From: Mesostigma viride
Taxonomy: Eukaryota > Streptophyta > Mesostigmatophyceae > Mesostigmatales > Mesostigmataceae
Assembly: GCA_009746045.1 (NCBI GenBank)
Contig: RPFO01000674.1
Location: forward strand, 30,001 to 82,804
Direction: 5' to 3'
Length of the DNA stretch: 52,804 nucleotides
Numbering within the stretch: the stretch's first letter is position 1; every line of letters begins with the position of its first letter. The notes under the pieces are model-generated. The model was not told the DNA's origin. It saw only the letters and a program-made list of their open reading frames with translations, and did not search any database. Both the position numbers and the translations under genes were made by a program. Below, piece by piece: positions 20,786-29,986 of the stretch.

Positions 20786-22600
20786 CTTATATGTTGGGTG
20801 TGTTGTGTGAATGTTGGGTATGTGTGTTGGGGCGTGTGTGTTGTGTGTGTGTGTTGGGTGCATTCATGAAGGTGCGGGGGCGTGTAGGGTGTGTGCAAAG
20901 TGTCTTGTGTGTTGATGTTGGGTGTGGGGGGGGGGAGGTACATGTGTGTTGTGTGTGTGACTTAGTAGGTGTGTTGTGTGTGTGACTTAGTAGGTGTGTT
21001 GTGTGTGTGACTTAGGTGTGTGTGTTGTTTGTGTTGGATATGTGTTGTGTGTGTGTGTGTTGTGTGTGTGTAGGGTGTCTTGTGTGTTGGTTTCTTGTTT
21101 TTAGTAGGTGTTGGGTGTGTGTATGTCGGGTGCAAACATAGTGTGTGTGTGTGTGTTCGGTATGTGTGTTGGGTGTCTTGTGTGTGTGTGTTCGGTATGT
21201 GTGTTGAGGCGTGTGTGTGTGCTCTGTGTATGTATGTTGTGTGTGTGTGTGTTGGGGCGTGTGCGTGTGTGTGTTGTGTGCATGTTAATTGTCATGTATT
21301 GGTGTTGAGTGTGAGGGGGGGATGGACGTGTGTGTTGTGTGTGACTTAGGTGTGTTATGTGTGTGTTGTGTGTGACTTAAGTGTGTAGTGTGTGTGTTGT
21401 GTGTGTTGGATGTGTGGTGTGGGTGTGGGTGTGGGTGTGTGGGTGGGTGGGGGGGGGGCCAAGTGTCTTGTGTGTTGGTATTGGGTTTGTGTGGGGGGGT
21501 GTACGTGTGTGTTGTGTGTGACTTAGGTGTGTTTTGTGTGTGTTGTGTGTGATCGACCTAGGTGTGTGTTGCGTGTGTGTGTTGGGTGTACATGTGTTCA
21601 TAAAGGGTGTGGGTGTGTGTAGGGTGTGTGCAAAGTGTCTTGTGTGTTGGTGTTGGGTGTGGGGGGGGGAAAGTACGTGTGTGTTGTGTGTGTGACTTAG
21701 GTGTGTTGTGTGTGTGTTGTTTGCATGTTATTGTTGGTGTTGTGGGGGGGGGGATGTACGTGTACGTGTGTTGTGTGTTGGTGTCTTATTTTTAGGTGTT
21801 GGTGTGTGTGTCGTGGGTGCAAACATTGTGTGTGTGTGTGTGTTGGGTGTGTGTTGGGTGTCTTGTGTGTTTGGTGTTTTTGGTAGGTGTTGTGTGTGCG
21901 TGTTTTCGGTATGTGTGTTGGGTGTCTTGTGTGTGTGTGGTATGTGTTTGGGTGTTGTTGTGTGTGCAGTGTTGGGGCATGTGTGTGTGTGTGTTGGGGC
22001 ATGTGTGTGTGTTGTGGCATGTTAATTGTCATGTGTTGGTGTTGTGTGTGTGGGGGGGGGGGATGTACGTGTGTGTTGTGTGTTACTTAGGTGTGTTATG
22101 TGTGTGTTGGGTGTGGGTGTCGTGGGCCGACCGGTGCAAACATTGTGTGTGTGTGTGTGTGTTGGGTGTGTGTTGGGTGTCTTGTGTGTTGGTGTCTTGT
22201 TTTTAGTAGGTGTTGTGTGTGCGTGTTTTCGGTATGTGTGTTGGGTGTCTTTTGTGTGTGTGGTGTGTGTTTGGGTGTTGTTGTGTGTGCAGTGTTGGGG
22301 CATGTGTGTGTGTGTTGGGGCATGTGTGTGTGTGTGTTGGGGCATGTGTGTCAGTGTGTGTGTTGTGGCCTGTTAATTGTCATGTGTTGGTGTTGTGTGG
22401 GGGGGGCGGGATGTACCTATGTGTTGTGTGTTATAACAACTATACTTAGGTGTGTTATGTGTGTGTTGCGTGTGTGTGTTGGGTGTGTGTTGCATGGCTG
22501 TCTTGTGTGTTGGTGTCTTGTTTTTAGGTGTTGGTGTGTGTCTTGGGTGCAAACATAGTGTGTGTGTGTGTTGGGTGTGTTGTTCGTGTGTGTATGAAAA
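20786..22600. repeat. TG-rich degenerate microsatellite block
   Basis: About 1.8 kb of GTGTGTTGG-type sequence without a fixed unit. Landmark phrases recur (GTGCAAACATWGTGTGTG at 21131, 21828, 22134 and 22548; TTGTTTTTAG; GGGGGGG runs), so larger segments have duplicated. Open frames (VCVGCV...) are low-complexity artefacts on both strands. Confidence 0.9.
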
Positions 22601-22728
22601 TATAGAAAATTGTTATATTTGACGATAGTCATAGTGTACTACTAAAAACTTGTACATACATATGCTGGAATGATTTTCTTTTTACTATTTCATTCACTAT
22701 TGCTTATTTCTTCACACATGTACATGCA
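22601..22728. other. AT-rich linker between TG-rich and CA-rich blocks
   Basis: About 130 bases of ordinary AT-rich sequence at the exact point where the plus strand changes from TG-rich to CA-rich. No feature recognised. Confidence 0.6.
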
Positions 22729-24582
22729 CGCAAGGGGCGGCTGCACATACACGTACACACACCGCGCACGCAAGGGGCGGCTGCACACACACGTACATCC
22801 ACCGCGCACGCAAGGGGCAACTGCACACACACGTACATACACCGCGCACGCAAGGGGCGAGTGCGCACACACGTACATACACCGCGCACGCAAGGGGCGG
22901 CTGCACACACACGTACACACACCATGCACGCAAGGGCCGGCTGCACTCACATGTACATACACCATGCACGCAAGGGGCGGCTGCACACACACGTACACAC
23001 ACCATGCACGCAAGGGCCGGCTGCACTCACATGTACATCCACCGCGCACGCAAGGGCCGGCTGCACACACACGTACATACACCGCGCACGCAAGGGGCAA
23101 CTGCACACACATGTACATACACCGCGCAACCACGGGGCGGCTGCACACACACGTACATACACCGCGCACGCAAGGGGCGGCTGCACACATACGTACCTAC
23201 ACCGCGCACGCAAGGGGCGACTGCACACACATGTACATCCACCGCGCACGCAAGGGCCGGCTGCACACACACGTACACACACCATGCACGCAAGGGCCGG
23301 CTGCACACACACGTACATACACCGCGCACGCAAGGGGCGGCTGCACACACACGTACCTACACCGCGCACGCAAGGGGCGGCTGCACACACACGTACACAC
23401 ACCATGCACGCAAGGAGCGACTTCACGCACAGGTACACACACCATGCACGCAAGGTTCGGCTGCACACACATGTACATCCACCGCGCACGCAAGGGGCGA
23501 GTGCACACACACGTACATCCACCGCGCACGCAAGGGGCAACTGCCCACACATGTACATCCACCGCGCACGCAAGGGCCGGCTGCACTCACATGTACACAC
23601 ACCGCGCACGCAAGGGCCGGCTGCACACACACGTACATACACCGCGCACGCAAGGGGCAACTGCACACACACGTACACACCATGCACGCAAGGGGCTGCT
23701 GCACACACACTTACACTCACCATGCACGCGAGGGGCGGCTGCACACACACGTACACACACCGCGCACGCAAGGGACGGCTGCACACACACGTACATACAC
23801 CGCGCACGCAAGGGGCGGCTGCACTTACATGTACACACACCACGCACGCATTGAGGGGCGGCTGCACACACACGTACATACACCGCGCACGCAAGGACCG
23901 GCTCCACTCACATGTACATCCACCGCGCAACCACGGGGCGGCTGCACACACACGTACATACACCGCGCACGCAAGGGGCTGCTGCACACACACTTACACA
24001 CAAAATGCACGCTTGGGGCGACGGCACTCACATGTACATACACCGCTCAGAATACACCGCGCACGAAAGGGGTGGCTGCACACACACGTACATCCACCGC
24101 GCACGCAAGGGGCGGCTGCACACACACATACATACATGCACCATGCACGCAAGGGGCGAGTGCACACACATGTACATACACCGCGCACGCAAGGGGCAAC
24201 TGCCCACACATGGACATACACCATGCACGCAAGGGGCGGCTGCACACACATGTACATCCACCGCGCACGCAAGGGGCGAGTGCACACACACGTACACACA
24301 CCGCGCACGCAAGGGGCTGCTGCACACACACGTACACACACCATGCACGCAATTGCCGGCATGCACACACACGTACATCCACCGCGCACGCAAGGGGCAA
24401 CTGCACACACATGTACACACACCGCGCACGCTTGGGGCGGCTGCACACACACGTACCTACACCGCGCACGCAAGGGGCGGCTGCACACACATGTACACAC
24501 ACCGCGCACGCAAGGGGCGGCTGCACACACACGTACACACACCATGCACGCAATTGCCGGCATGCACACACACGTACATCCA
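22729..24582. repeat. 40-bp CA-rich satellite, block 1 (about 46 units)
   Basis: Units of 40 bp centred on GCACGCAAGGGGCGGCTGCA and ending ACACACACGTACAYMCACCG. Since 40 is not a multiple of 3, each frame repeats every 120 bp, giving 40-residue periodic peptides (CTHTYIHRARKGRLHTHVHT) in all frames of both strands. No stop-free frame is favoured, so none is taken as a gene. Confidence 0.96.
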
Positions 24583-24960
24583 AGTTATGCAACACAAAGC
24601 TGGAATGCTCGGGCACTGCCAAATGGCGTGTGTGTGCGTGAACGACGAGACACCTTGGCATTAGGATAGAATGGCACATATACTGCTGGCCAGCCGTCAA
24701 CGATGGCTGGCCAGACTTTGCGTAAGTTAAACTAACTTACTGATCCTGGACGGACTAGCCTATCAGTTACAACCTGATCTAGTCAGTCCTAACATGACAA
24801 CTACAGTCCCGGTACTGAGGTACCGGCTCATCACATACTGAGTATAGCCACGTGTCCATGCCACGACTGCTCTAGTCCAGCACCGTCCCAGTACCCAATT
24901 GGGCGCCGGCGGTGCTGGCACGTGTCCACTTAGGCTACAGGCGGGAGACTTAGACTAACT
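24583..24960 (-). repeat. 3' LTR of the Copia element
   Basis: 378 bp with ends AGTTA...TAACT. It contains three short inverted repeats: TGGCCAGCC/GGCTGGCCA, TAAGTTA/TAACTTA and CCGGTAC/GTACCGG. It differs from the other LTR by one substitution (GGTACTGAGG versus GGTATTGAGG) and two extra bases (GGATAGAATGG). A possible TATA element (AGTATATGTG in sense) lies in it. Confidence 0.93.
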
Positions 24961-25344
24961 CCCACTTTAAGTTTTCTTTGGGTTTCAACAGAAACACACA
25001 TAGCCATCAAATGGACGCAGCCATTCCCAATGCCTTAAAAAAACTGTCAGATAACCTACTAGGACCCAAAGGTCACCTCACACATGTACAAGAGATGCAT
25101 TAAAAAGGCCCCATGTCTCAAGCATGGTTTCTTAACTGAGTGAGATGGGTGCTCCAGGCCCCAGCATGTCATGGTCATCCAAACAAGTGTCTCACAAAAT
25201 TTTATTCAATAAATAACACATTCATCATGTCCCAACTTTCTAGACCAGTGCTTCTCACTGTCAGAAAACTACCCAGCTGCCACTGCAGCCTTTCAGCTGC
25301 AGTATTAGGCAGGGGGTCATGGGCTAACATGTACAATGTGCCAG

Positions 25345-26736
25345 TCACTTCAGACTGTAACCAGGGTTCATCAACCCATACAAGACCTGGTATTGTGGTC
25401 CTGCTGCTTGTGGCACCTTGGTCAGTGCATCTGCAGCATTGTCTTTGTCCCTGACGTGGGCTTTAGACTCCAGGTACTTGCATTCCTGTTTTAGCACAAT
25501 CCAATCCAGGTCCGAGTGTACAGCCAAAGGATTGGCAAGGAAAGAGATGATAGATTGAGAGTCAGTCAGCAAATGTGCTTTCACTCCTGCAGAGCTACCA
25601 GCCTGGTGTTGAAGCCAGACCAGCAAGTGATTGAGATACCTTGCATGCAAGACAGAAGATACCACAGCCCTGCATTCAGCTACATTGCTACTCACAGCTT
25701 TCCTCTTGTGCAATCTACTGAACCAGGAGACTAGTGACTTCTTCCCACCTTGGTTATGCAGGAAAAACAATCCAGCCTCTCTGGCTTGAACCTTGGTAAC
25801 TACCCTGGACTCCATTGAACTATCCATCATGCACGTGATGTGAATGGGAGTAAACAGGTCCAGTGAGTGAAGCATCAAAGGTGGACCATCATGCAACAAC
25901 TGCTTGATTGCCCGTGCTCCTACCTCCTGTAGTACCTCATCATCTACCCTGCTCACAAAAGCCAGGTGGGGTGCACATGTAGCACATAGCCAACCAAGCT
26001 TGCCTCTAATGGTAGGGCACATGTCAGGGGTGATGTGAACAGGCAGGACATCCAGACAAGACTTAATGTATTCAGCAGAGGCCTGCATGGAACAAACCCA
26101 GCTGCCCTGCTGCTGCAGCAACTCAAGCATCATGCCACAGAACTTGACTGGCTCCTTGCCCAGCTCTAGCTGCTTGCCAATCTCAAAACTGGCAGACACC
26201 TGAGCTATGAAAGCATCCACTGCAGCTCTAGGACCTGAGATTAACTGATCATCCCCATGCCAGACAAACATCATCATTCCATCAGGGTGTGGGATGACAA
26301 ACAGGCAAGGGTCAATGTCATCATAGGTGGCCCCTAGCTTCATGAATACCTCCTGTGCAGACAGCCTAAAAATTTTTGGAGCTGACTGCAACCCTTCAAC
26401 CCCCAGGTTTGGCCTCAACAAGGGTTGAACAATATCCCTGTGCCACACCTTAGGAGTATTCACCACGTATACCTGACCTCTCCAGACCTGCTGTGCTATG
26501 GCAGGGTCCCCCTTTAGAAAGGCTCTTTTGATATCTGTGGCTTTACACACATAATCCTTCCCTGTATTAAGCTGATGCAAAAACAAGGAAAGCAACACCT
26601 TGAGAGACGTTTGCTGAATACCAGGAGTATAAAGCTCAGCCTCTGTCAGCTCTGTAGAGCCCCTGAACTCAGTAACACATGGCCTAGCATGGAAAATGGG
26701 TGGTCCCCCATCAGCCTGAGGTTTATGCTTGCACAC
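25345..26736 (-). CDS. Copia reverse transcriptase and RNase H
   Basis: A 463-residue frame. RT: fingers-type KHKPQADGG and ARPCVTEFRG near the start, first catalytic Asp in KATDIKRAFLKGD (D68), and the catalytic box as FVWHGDDQLISG (HGDD at 160-163) where most Copia elements have YVDD. RNase H fills the C-terminal 170 residues: D305 (MMDSS), E354 (AECRAV), D392 (TDSQS), D436 in the diagnostic DNAADALTK. It copies the element RNA into DNA and degrades the template. The frame in the preceding protease ORF leads into it by a single-base step near 26750. All catalytic residues are present. Confidence 0.9.
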   Translation of the reverse strand: MCKHKPQADGGPPIFHARPCVTEFRGSTELTEAELYTPGIQQTSLKVLLSLFLHQLNTGKDYVCKATDIKRAFLKGDPAIAQQVWRGQVYVVNTPKVWHRDIVQPLLRPNLGVEGLQSAPKIFRLSAQEVFMKLGATYDDIDPCLFVIPHPDGMMMFVWHGDDQLISGPRAAVDAFIAQVSASFEIGKQLELGKEPVKFCGMMLELLQQQGSWVCSMQASAEYIKSCLDVLPVHITPDMCPTIRGKLGWLCATCAPHLAFVSRVDDEVLQEVGARAIKQLLHDGPPLMLHSLDLFTPIHITCMMDSSMESRVVTKVQAREAGLFFLHNQGGKKSLVSWFSRLHKRKAVSSNVAECRAVVSSVLHARYLNHLLVWLQHQAGSSAGVKAHLLTDSQSIISFLANPLAVHSDLDWIVLKQECKYLESKAHVRDKDNAADALTKVPQAAGPQYQVLYGLMNPGYSLK

Positions 26737-26747
26737 AAACTTTAACC

Positions 26748-27470
26748 TTAGCTTCTTGGCCCAGCTGGCATAGCATCAAGAGGAGTCACAGGTGGTGTGT
26801 GTGTGGGACTACGTGCATCTGGAACAACCCACTCCTCCCTGGCTTTGGTAAAAGCCTCAAGCCACTTAAGAAACCCAATCTGCGTCTGGCAGTCCCGTAC
26901 AATATCATCATAGGACAGGGGAGACATGGATGCAACATCCCATCTACCAAGCCCAAACGCTGAAGGGTGTAGCTTTTGAGAGTGTATGAGGTCCTCCACA
27001 CACGGTTCCTGACCTGGGAGGTACTTGGGCTTAACTGCATTGATGGCAGCATCCAACCCAGTGCTAATCTGGCTCAAAGGGATTTTAAAATGATCTAGAG
27101 GCACCTGTCCTACCCCTGCCACACTCAACCTCCCAGCTGAGATGACAACACCAGGGTAAGATACAAAAGGTTCCCCTAACAGGGCATTCCCTGAGTAGCC
27201 CTCAACCACCTGAAATGGAGTGGGCATACCCAAGATTTGAATGCTCACCTGACCTTTGACCTGCATTTTGGTTTTGCCTGAAAAATCTGACACTCTAGCC
27301 CATGGTGAGGCCTTCATTTTCAGACCAGATACAGCTTCTGCACTGATGATACTCACCTGTGCTTGGGTGTCTACAGCCAAAATACTAGGATCTTGACCTG
27401 CATCCCCTACAGCATTGACCTGTGCTGTACCTGTTGCCACAACTGCTTTAGTGTTGTGTGCCTTGTGCAA
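26748..27470 (-). CDS. Retropepsin-like aspartic protease domain, placed after integrase
   Basis: A 240-residue frame. LAVDTQAQVSIISAEA (D34) fits the retropepsin active-site loop with Gln where DTG has Gly. SGKTKMQVKGQVSIQIL fits the flap region and GNALLGEPF (about 95-102) the conserved ALLG segment. The last 100 residues include FLKWLEAFTKAREEWVVP, which reads as the N-terminal lead-in of Copia RT. Predicted role: cleaving the polyprotein. The frame probably extends upstream to about 27550, where it meets the integrase frame. In known Copia elements protease precedes integrase; here it follows, and I see no DTG/DSG motif upstream of the integrase. Confidence 0.82.
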   Translation of the reverse strand: MHKAHNTKAVVATGTAQVNAVGDAGQDPSILAVDTQAQVSIISAEAVSGLKMKASPWARVSDFSGKTKMQVKGQVSIQILGMPTPFQVVEGYSGNALLGEPFVSYPGVVISAGRLSVAGVGQVPLDHFKIPLSQISTGLDAAINAVKPKYLPGQEPCVEDLIHSQKLHPSAFGLGRWDVASMSPLSYDDIVRDCQTQIGFLKWLEAFTKAREEWVVPDARSPTHTPPVTPLDAMPAGPRS

Positions 27471-29077
27471 GGCCTTAAGAATCTCAGCAAATGACTTCCT
27501 GGGAACGACAGGATCTGCTCTTTTTGTGACTCCTCCAGGTGTGAGGGAGGTGCTACCTGCTGCTCACCCTGTGCACCGTCCTCCTGCCCAGGTGGACTAT
27601 TGGGTTGTAGTGGGGCTGCACTACTGAGGAACACAGGAGCTTCTACTGTGGTACTAGTGCTTGCATCAATGACGTCCTTAGCCAATTCATTGGGTGAGAT
27701 CAATCCACCAGACTCCTGCTCTGAATCCATGTCCAAGAATTCTACCCCTGACACGTCTGCCAGTGGTGGGTAATAAAGCTTGAGTCTATGCTTGCTGACC
27801 ACACGCTCTCTGTCATGTTGTATAGTGACTGCAGTCCCTTCTTCATGAATTTTGGTGACTACAGCTGGACCGTGCCATCTGGCAGAGTGTGCTCTTCCTC
27901 TGTCACCCTCTCTGAAAAACAACACATGGTCCCCCACTTCAAACACAGGCCTGGCATTATTTTTGTCTTTCTTTGCCAGCAACTTGGCTAAGTGCTGCCT
28001 TTGTGTGTTGTAGTGAGTGTGTACCTCTGAAGCATAGCTGCCTGACTGAAGGCCAGTTGGGGTGATTTCCCCAAAAGGTGAGGACATTATTGGTTTGGCG
28101 TTTAGCTGGGTAGTCACCCCTGCTGCCCAAGATGCCCTGTCAGCATAGCTACCAGAGTCAGCCAACCTGGATGGCATTTTTCTTATCACATCCCTGATGG
28201 CTCTCATGGTACGTTCTACCAACCCCTGACGTTCATGATCTTGAGCCCCAGACACTTCTATCTTGGGCAGGTCATTCCTGTCCTGGATGCAGAGAAACTG
28301 CTGATCCAGCATTACTTTTTCAATGGGGTGAAAACGTGCCAAGGCTATCTGTAAAGCTCTGTGCAGCTGCTCTTTATCCATCCCAGGCAGGGGCTCCACT
28401 ACCACAAACCTTGACCAGGCATCCTTTATGACTAGGTAGTATACCGTGTCCTTCACCACGTGTATAACATCCCCAACCAGTTTGCCTCTAGCCAGTGGTG
28501 GTGTGGCCACATGCCATTTTCTGGGCTTAGGAGCATATAGCTGACATTGCTCACAGTGCTTACGTACGTGCCTGCACATCTGTTCCAGATCATGGCCTTG
28601 TATTTTATTGGCTAGCCTTTCAGCCACAGCCTCATGGCCCATAACCTTGTGCAGTTGCTCTGCTAGAGCACCATACGTGATTACCTTTTCTGCTGCTGCA
28701 CTAAGGGAAGCTATGGTGGGGTCACGCATCATGTGTGACAGTGTCATGTCATATGCCACTTCCCAATCCACATCATCACACTCAGGCAACACTTGGCAGA
28801 CAGAAGGTAACAGGAAACCATTTGTGAAAAATGGTGAGGGTAGCTTACAGGTGTCACCCTGGTCTGCCGCCCCCGCGCGGTTGTAGCGCCCTGGCGTGGT
28901 CTTGTTGTGCCTGGGTGCCGTGCAGCGCGCTCCTGCTGCAATGGGGTGACGTGTTTTCCAGCATCCAGGACAAACATCAACGTCAGAACCATAGTCGGGT
29001 TTGCCTTTCCAGCAGTCATCTTTTAGGTGCCCCTTACAAAGGCACCTAGTGCAATGCTTGGTGGGGTCATGAGGCAA
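27407..29077 (-). CDS. Zinc knuckle plus integrase of the Copia element
   Basis: A 556-residue frame. Zinc knuckle CTRCLCKGHLKDDC (9-22) is the nucleocapsid end of gag. Integrase zinc-binding motif: H143, H148, C175, C178. Catalytic core: D203 (KLVGDVIH), YYLVIKDAWSRF, D258 (KVMLDQQF) and E289 (QGLVERTMR), a D-x30-E spacing that is shorter than the usual D-x35-E. About 378-435 is a DHVLFF...WHGPAVV...HRLKLYY module like the SH3-type C-terminal domain of integrases. The start codon is nominal: the same frame is open upstream (KPAGGDKRLPHDP), so this is the middle of a polyprotein. The last 30 residues lie past a frame break. Confidence 0.88.
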   Translation of the reverse strand: MPHDPTKHCTRCLCKGHLKDDCWKGKPDYGSDVDVCPGCWKTRHPIAAGARCTAPRHNKTTPGRYNRAGAADQGDTCKLPSPFFTNGFLLPSVCQVLPECDDVDWEVAYDMTLSHMMRDPTIASLSAAAEKVITYGALAEQLHKVMGHEAVAERLANKIQGHDLEQMCRHVRKHCEQCQLYAPKPRKWHVATPPLARGKLVGDVIHVVKDTVYYLVIKDAWSRFVVVEPLPGMDKEQLHRALQIALARFHPIEKVMLDQQFLCIQDRNDLPKIEVSGAQDHERQGLVERTMRAIRDVIRKMPSRLADSGSYADRASWAAGVTTQLNAKPIMSSPFGEITPTGLQSGSYASEVHTHYNTQRQHLAKLLAKKDKNNARPVFEVGDHVLFFREGDRGRAHSARWHGPAVVTKIHEEGTAVTIQHDRERVVSKHRLKLYYPPLADVSGVEFLDMDSEQESGGLISPNELAKDVIDASTSTTVEAPVFLSSAAPLQPNSPPGQEDGAQGEQQVAPPSHLEESQKEQILSFPGSHLLRFLRPCTRHTTLKQLWQQVQHRSML

Positions 29078-29150
29078 CCTCTTGTCCCCCCCTGCTGGCT
29101 TAGCACCCCCTGGCTTGCTAGCTCCCCCACTTTGTTTTCTGTTTTTATTG

Positions 29151-29450
29151 TTATTGTTCTTTCCCCCCCCTTGTTTCCACCTCCCCCACTTTTGTTGTTT
29201 TTGTTTTTATCCCCCCCATTACCGCCTTTACCTGGGCTACCAGCGACTGCATCTGCTTCTTGGAGAGCCCCGTACCTGAGGCTTCCTCCCCCTTTACCTG
29301 CTTCACCTTTCCCTCCTTGGCTGCAGCAGCAAACGGCTCTAGGCATTGCTGCACATAGGCCATTGCCTTCCTAAAGTCCTCCCACTTATCCTTCAGACCT
29401 GCCAGGATTACTGACAGGGTGGTGGGTCCAGTTCTGCCTTTTGTAGCCAT
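29151..29450 (-). CDS. Gag segment between capsid-like and zinc knuckle parts
   Basis: Frame beginning MATKGRTGPTTLSVILAGLK, helical then Lys/Gly-rich. It overlaps the end of the frame at 29911-29408 and passes toward the zinc knuckle frame through two further one-base shifts, at G runs near 29208 and 29165. Taken together these are one gag reading frame in pieces. Confidence 0.6.
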   Translation of the reverse strand: MATKGRTGPTTLSVILAGLKDKWEDFRKAMAYVQQCLEPFAAAAKEGKVKQVKGEEASGTGLSKKQMQSLVAQVKAVMGGIKTKTTKVGEVETRGGKEQ

Positions 29451-29911
29451 AGGTGTACTAGGTACTTGGCATTGAGCTTCTTCAGCTCCTCATCTCCCTC
29501 TATGTACATGACATATTTTTTGTTGTCACTCACATAGTCACGCTTATTGACCTTATAGGCCTCTATCCACTGGAAGCCCTTAAGCACTTCTAAGTGCTCC
29601 CCCGTGGTAACAAGTGCCCTAAGATCAACCATGAACTGCGCCCACAACACATTTTCTGCCACGTCTACCCCGCTGCTGGCACGCTTTTGGTACAATTGTA
29701 CCAACTGCTGGATAGGCTTGGCAGATTGATGGATGGGTGTGGACGCACGTAGAGAGGCAAACCAATCACGGACATTGTCGCTAGCATATGCATGTGACAA
29801 CTTAAACAACCACTCCCTAGCTTCGTCCTGGGTGTGGCCCTCTGGCAAACCCGGAAACACTAGCTTGTCCTCTTTCTTTTTTGGATCAAACCTGGGCCTG
29901 TTCAAGGCCAT
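29408..29911 (-). CDS. Gag capsid-like segment of the Copia element
   Basis: A 167-residue frame, MALNRPRFDPKKKEDKLVFP, then KWL/REWLFKLSHAY- and W-containing helices of the type seen in retrotransposon capsid regions. Upstream in the same frame a CAG/CAA tract (about 29939-29990) would encode polyglutamine. By position and composition it is Gag; sequence similarity is weak, so the assignment leans on context. Confidence 0.65.
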   Translation of the reverse strand: MALNRPRFDPKKKEDKLVFPGLPEGHTQDEAREWLFKLSHAYASDNVRDWFASLRASTPIHQSAKPIQQLVQLYQKRASSGVDVAENVLWAQFMVDLRALVTTGEHLEVLKGFQWIEAYKVNKRDYVSDNKKYVMYIEGDEELKKLNAKYLVHLWLQKAELDPPPCQ

Positions 29912-29954
29912 ATTGGAGGTTGTGGTCGTTCCTGCTGGTTGTGGCTGCTGCTGC

Positions 29955-29986
<32 letters not shown>

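Noticed and set aside
20786-22600. Cys/Val-rich open frames in the TG block
   Set aside because: They are low-complexity GTG/TGT translation, present on both strands and in several frames.
22729-24582. CRISPR-like array
   Set aside because: There are no unique spacers; the 40-bp units are contiguous variants of one sequence, and the context is eukaryotic.
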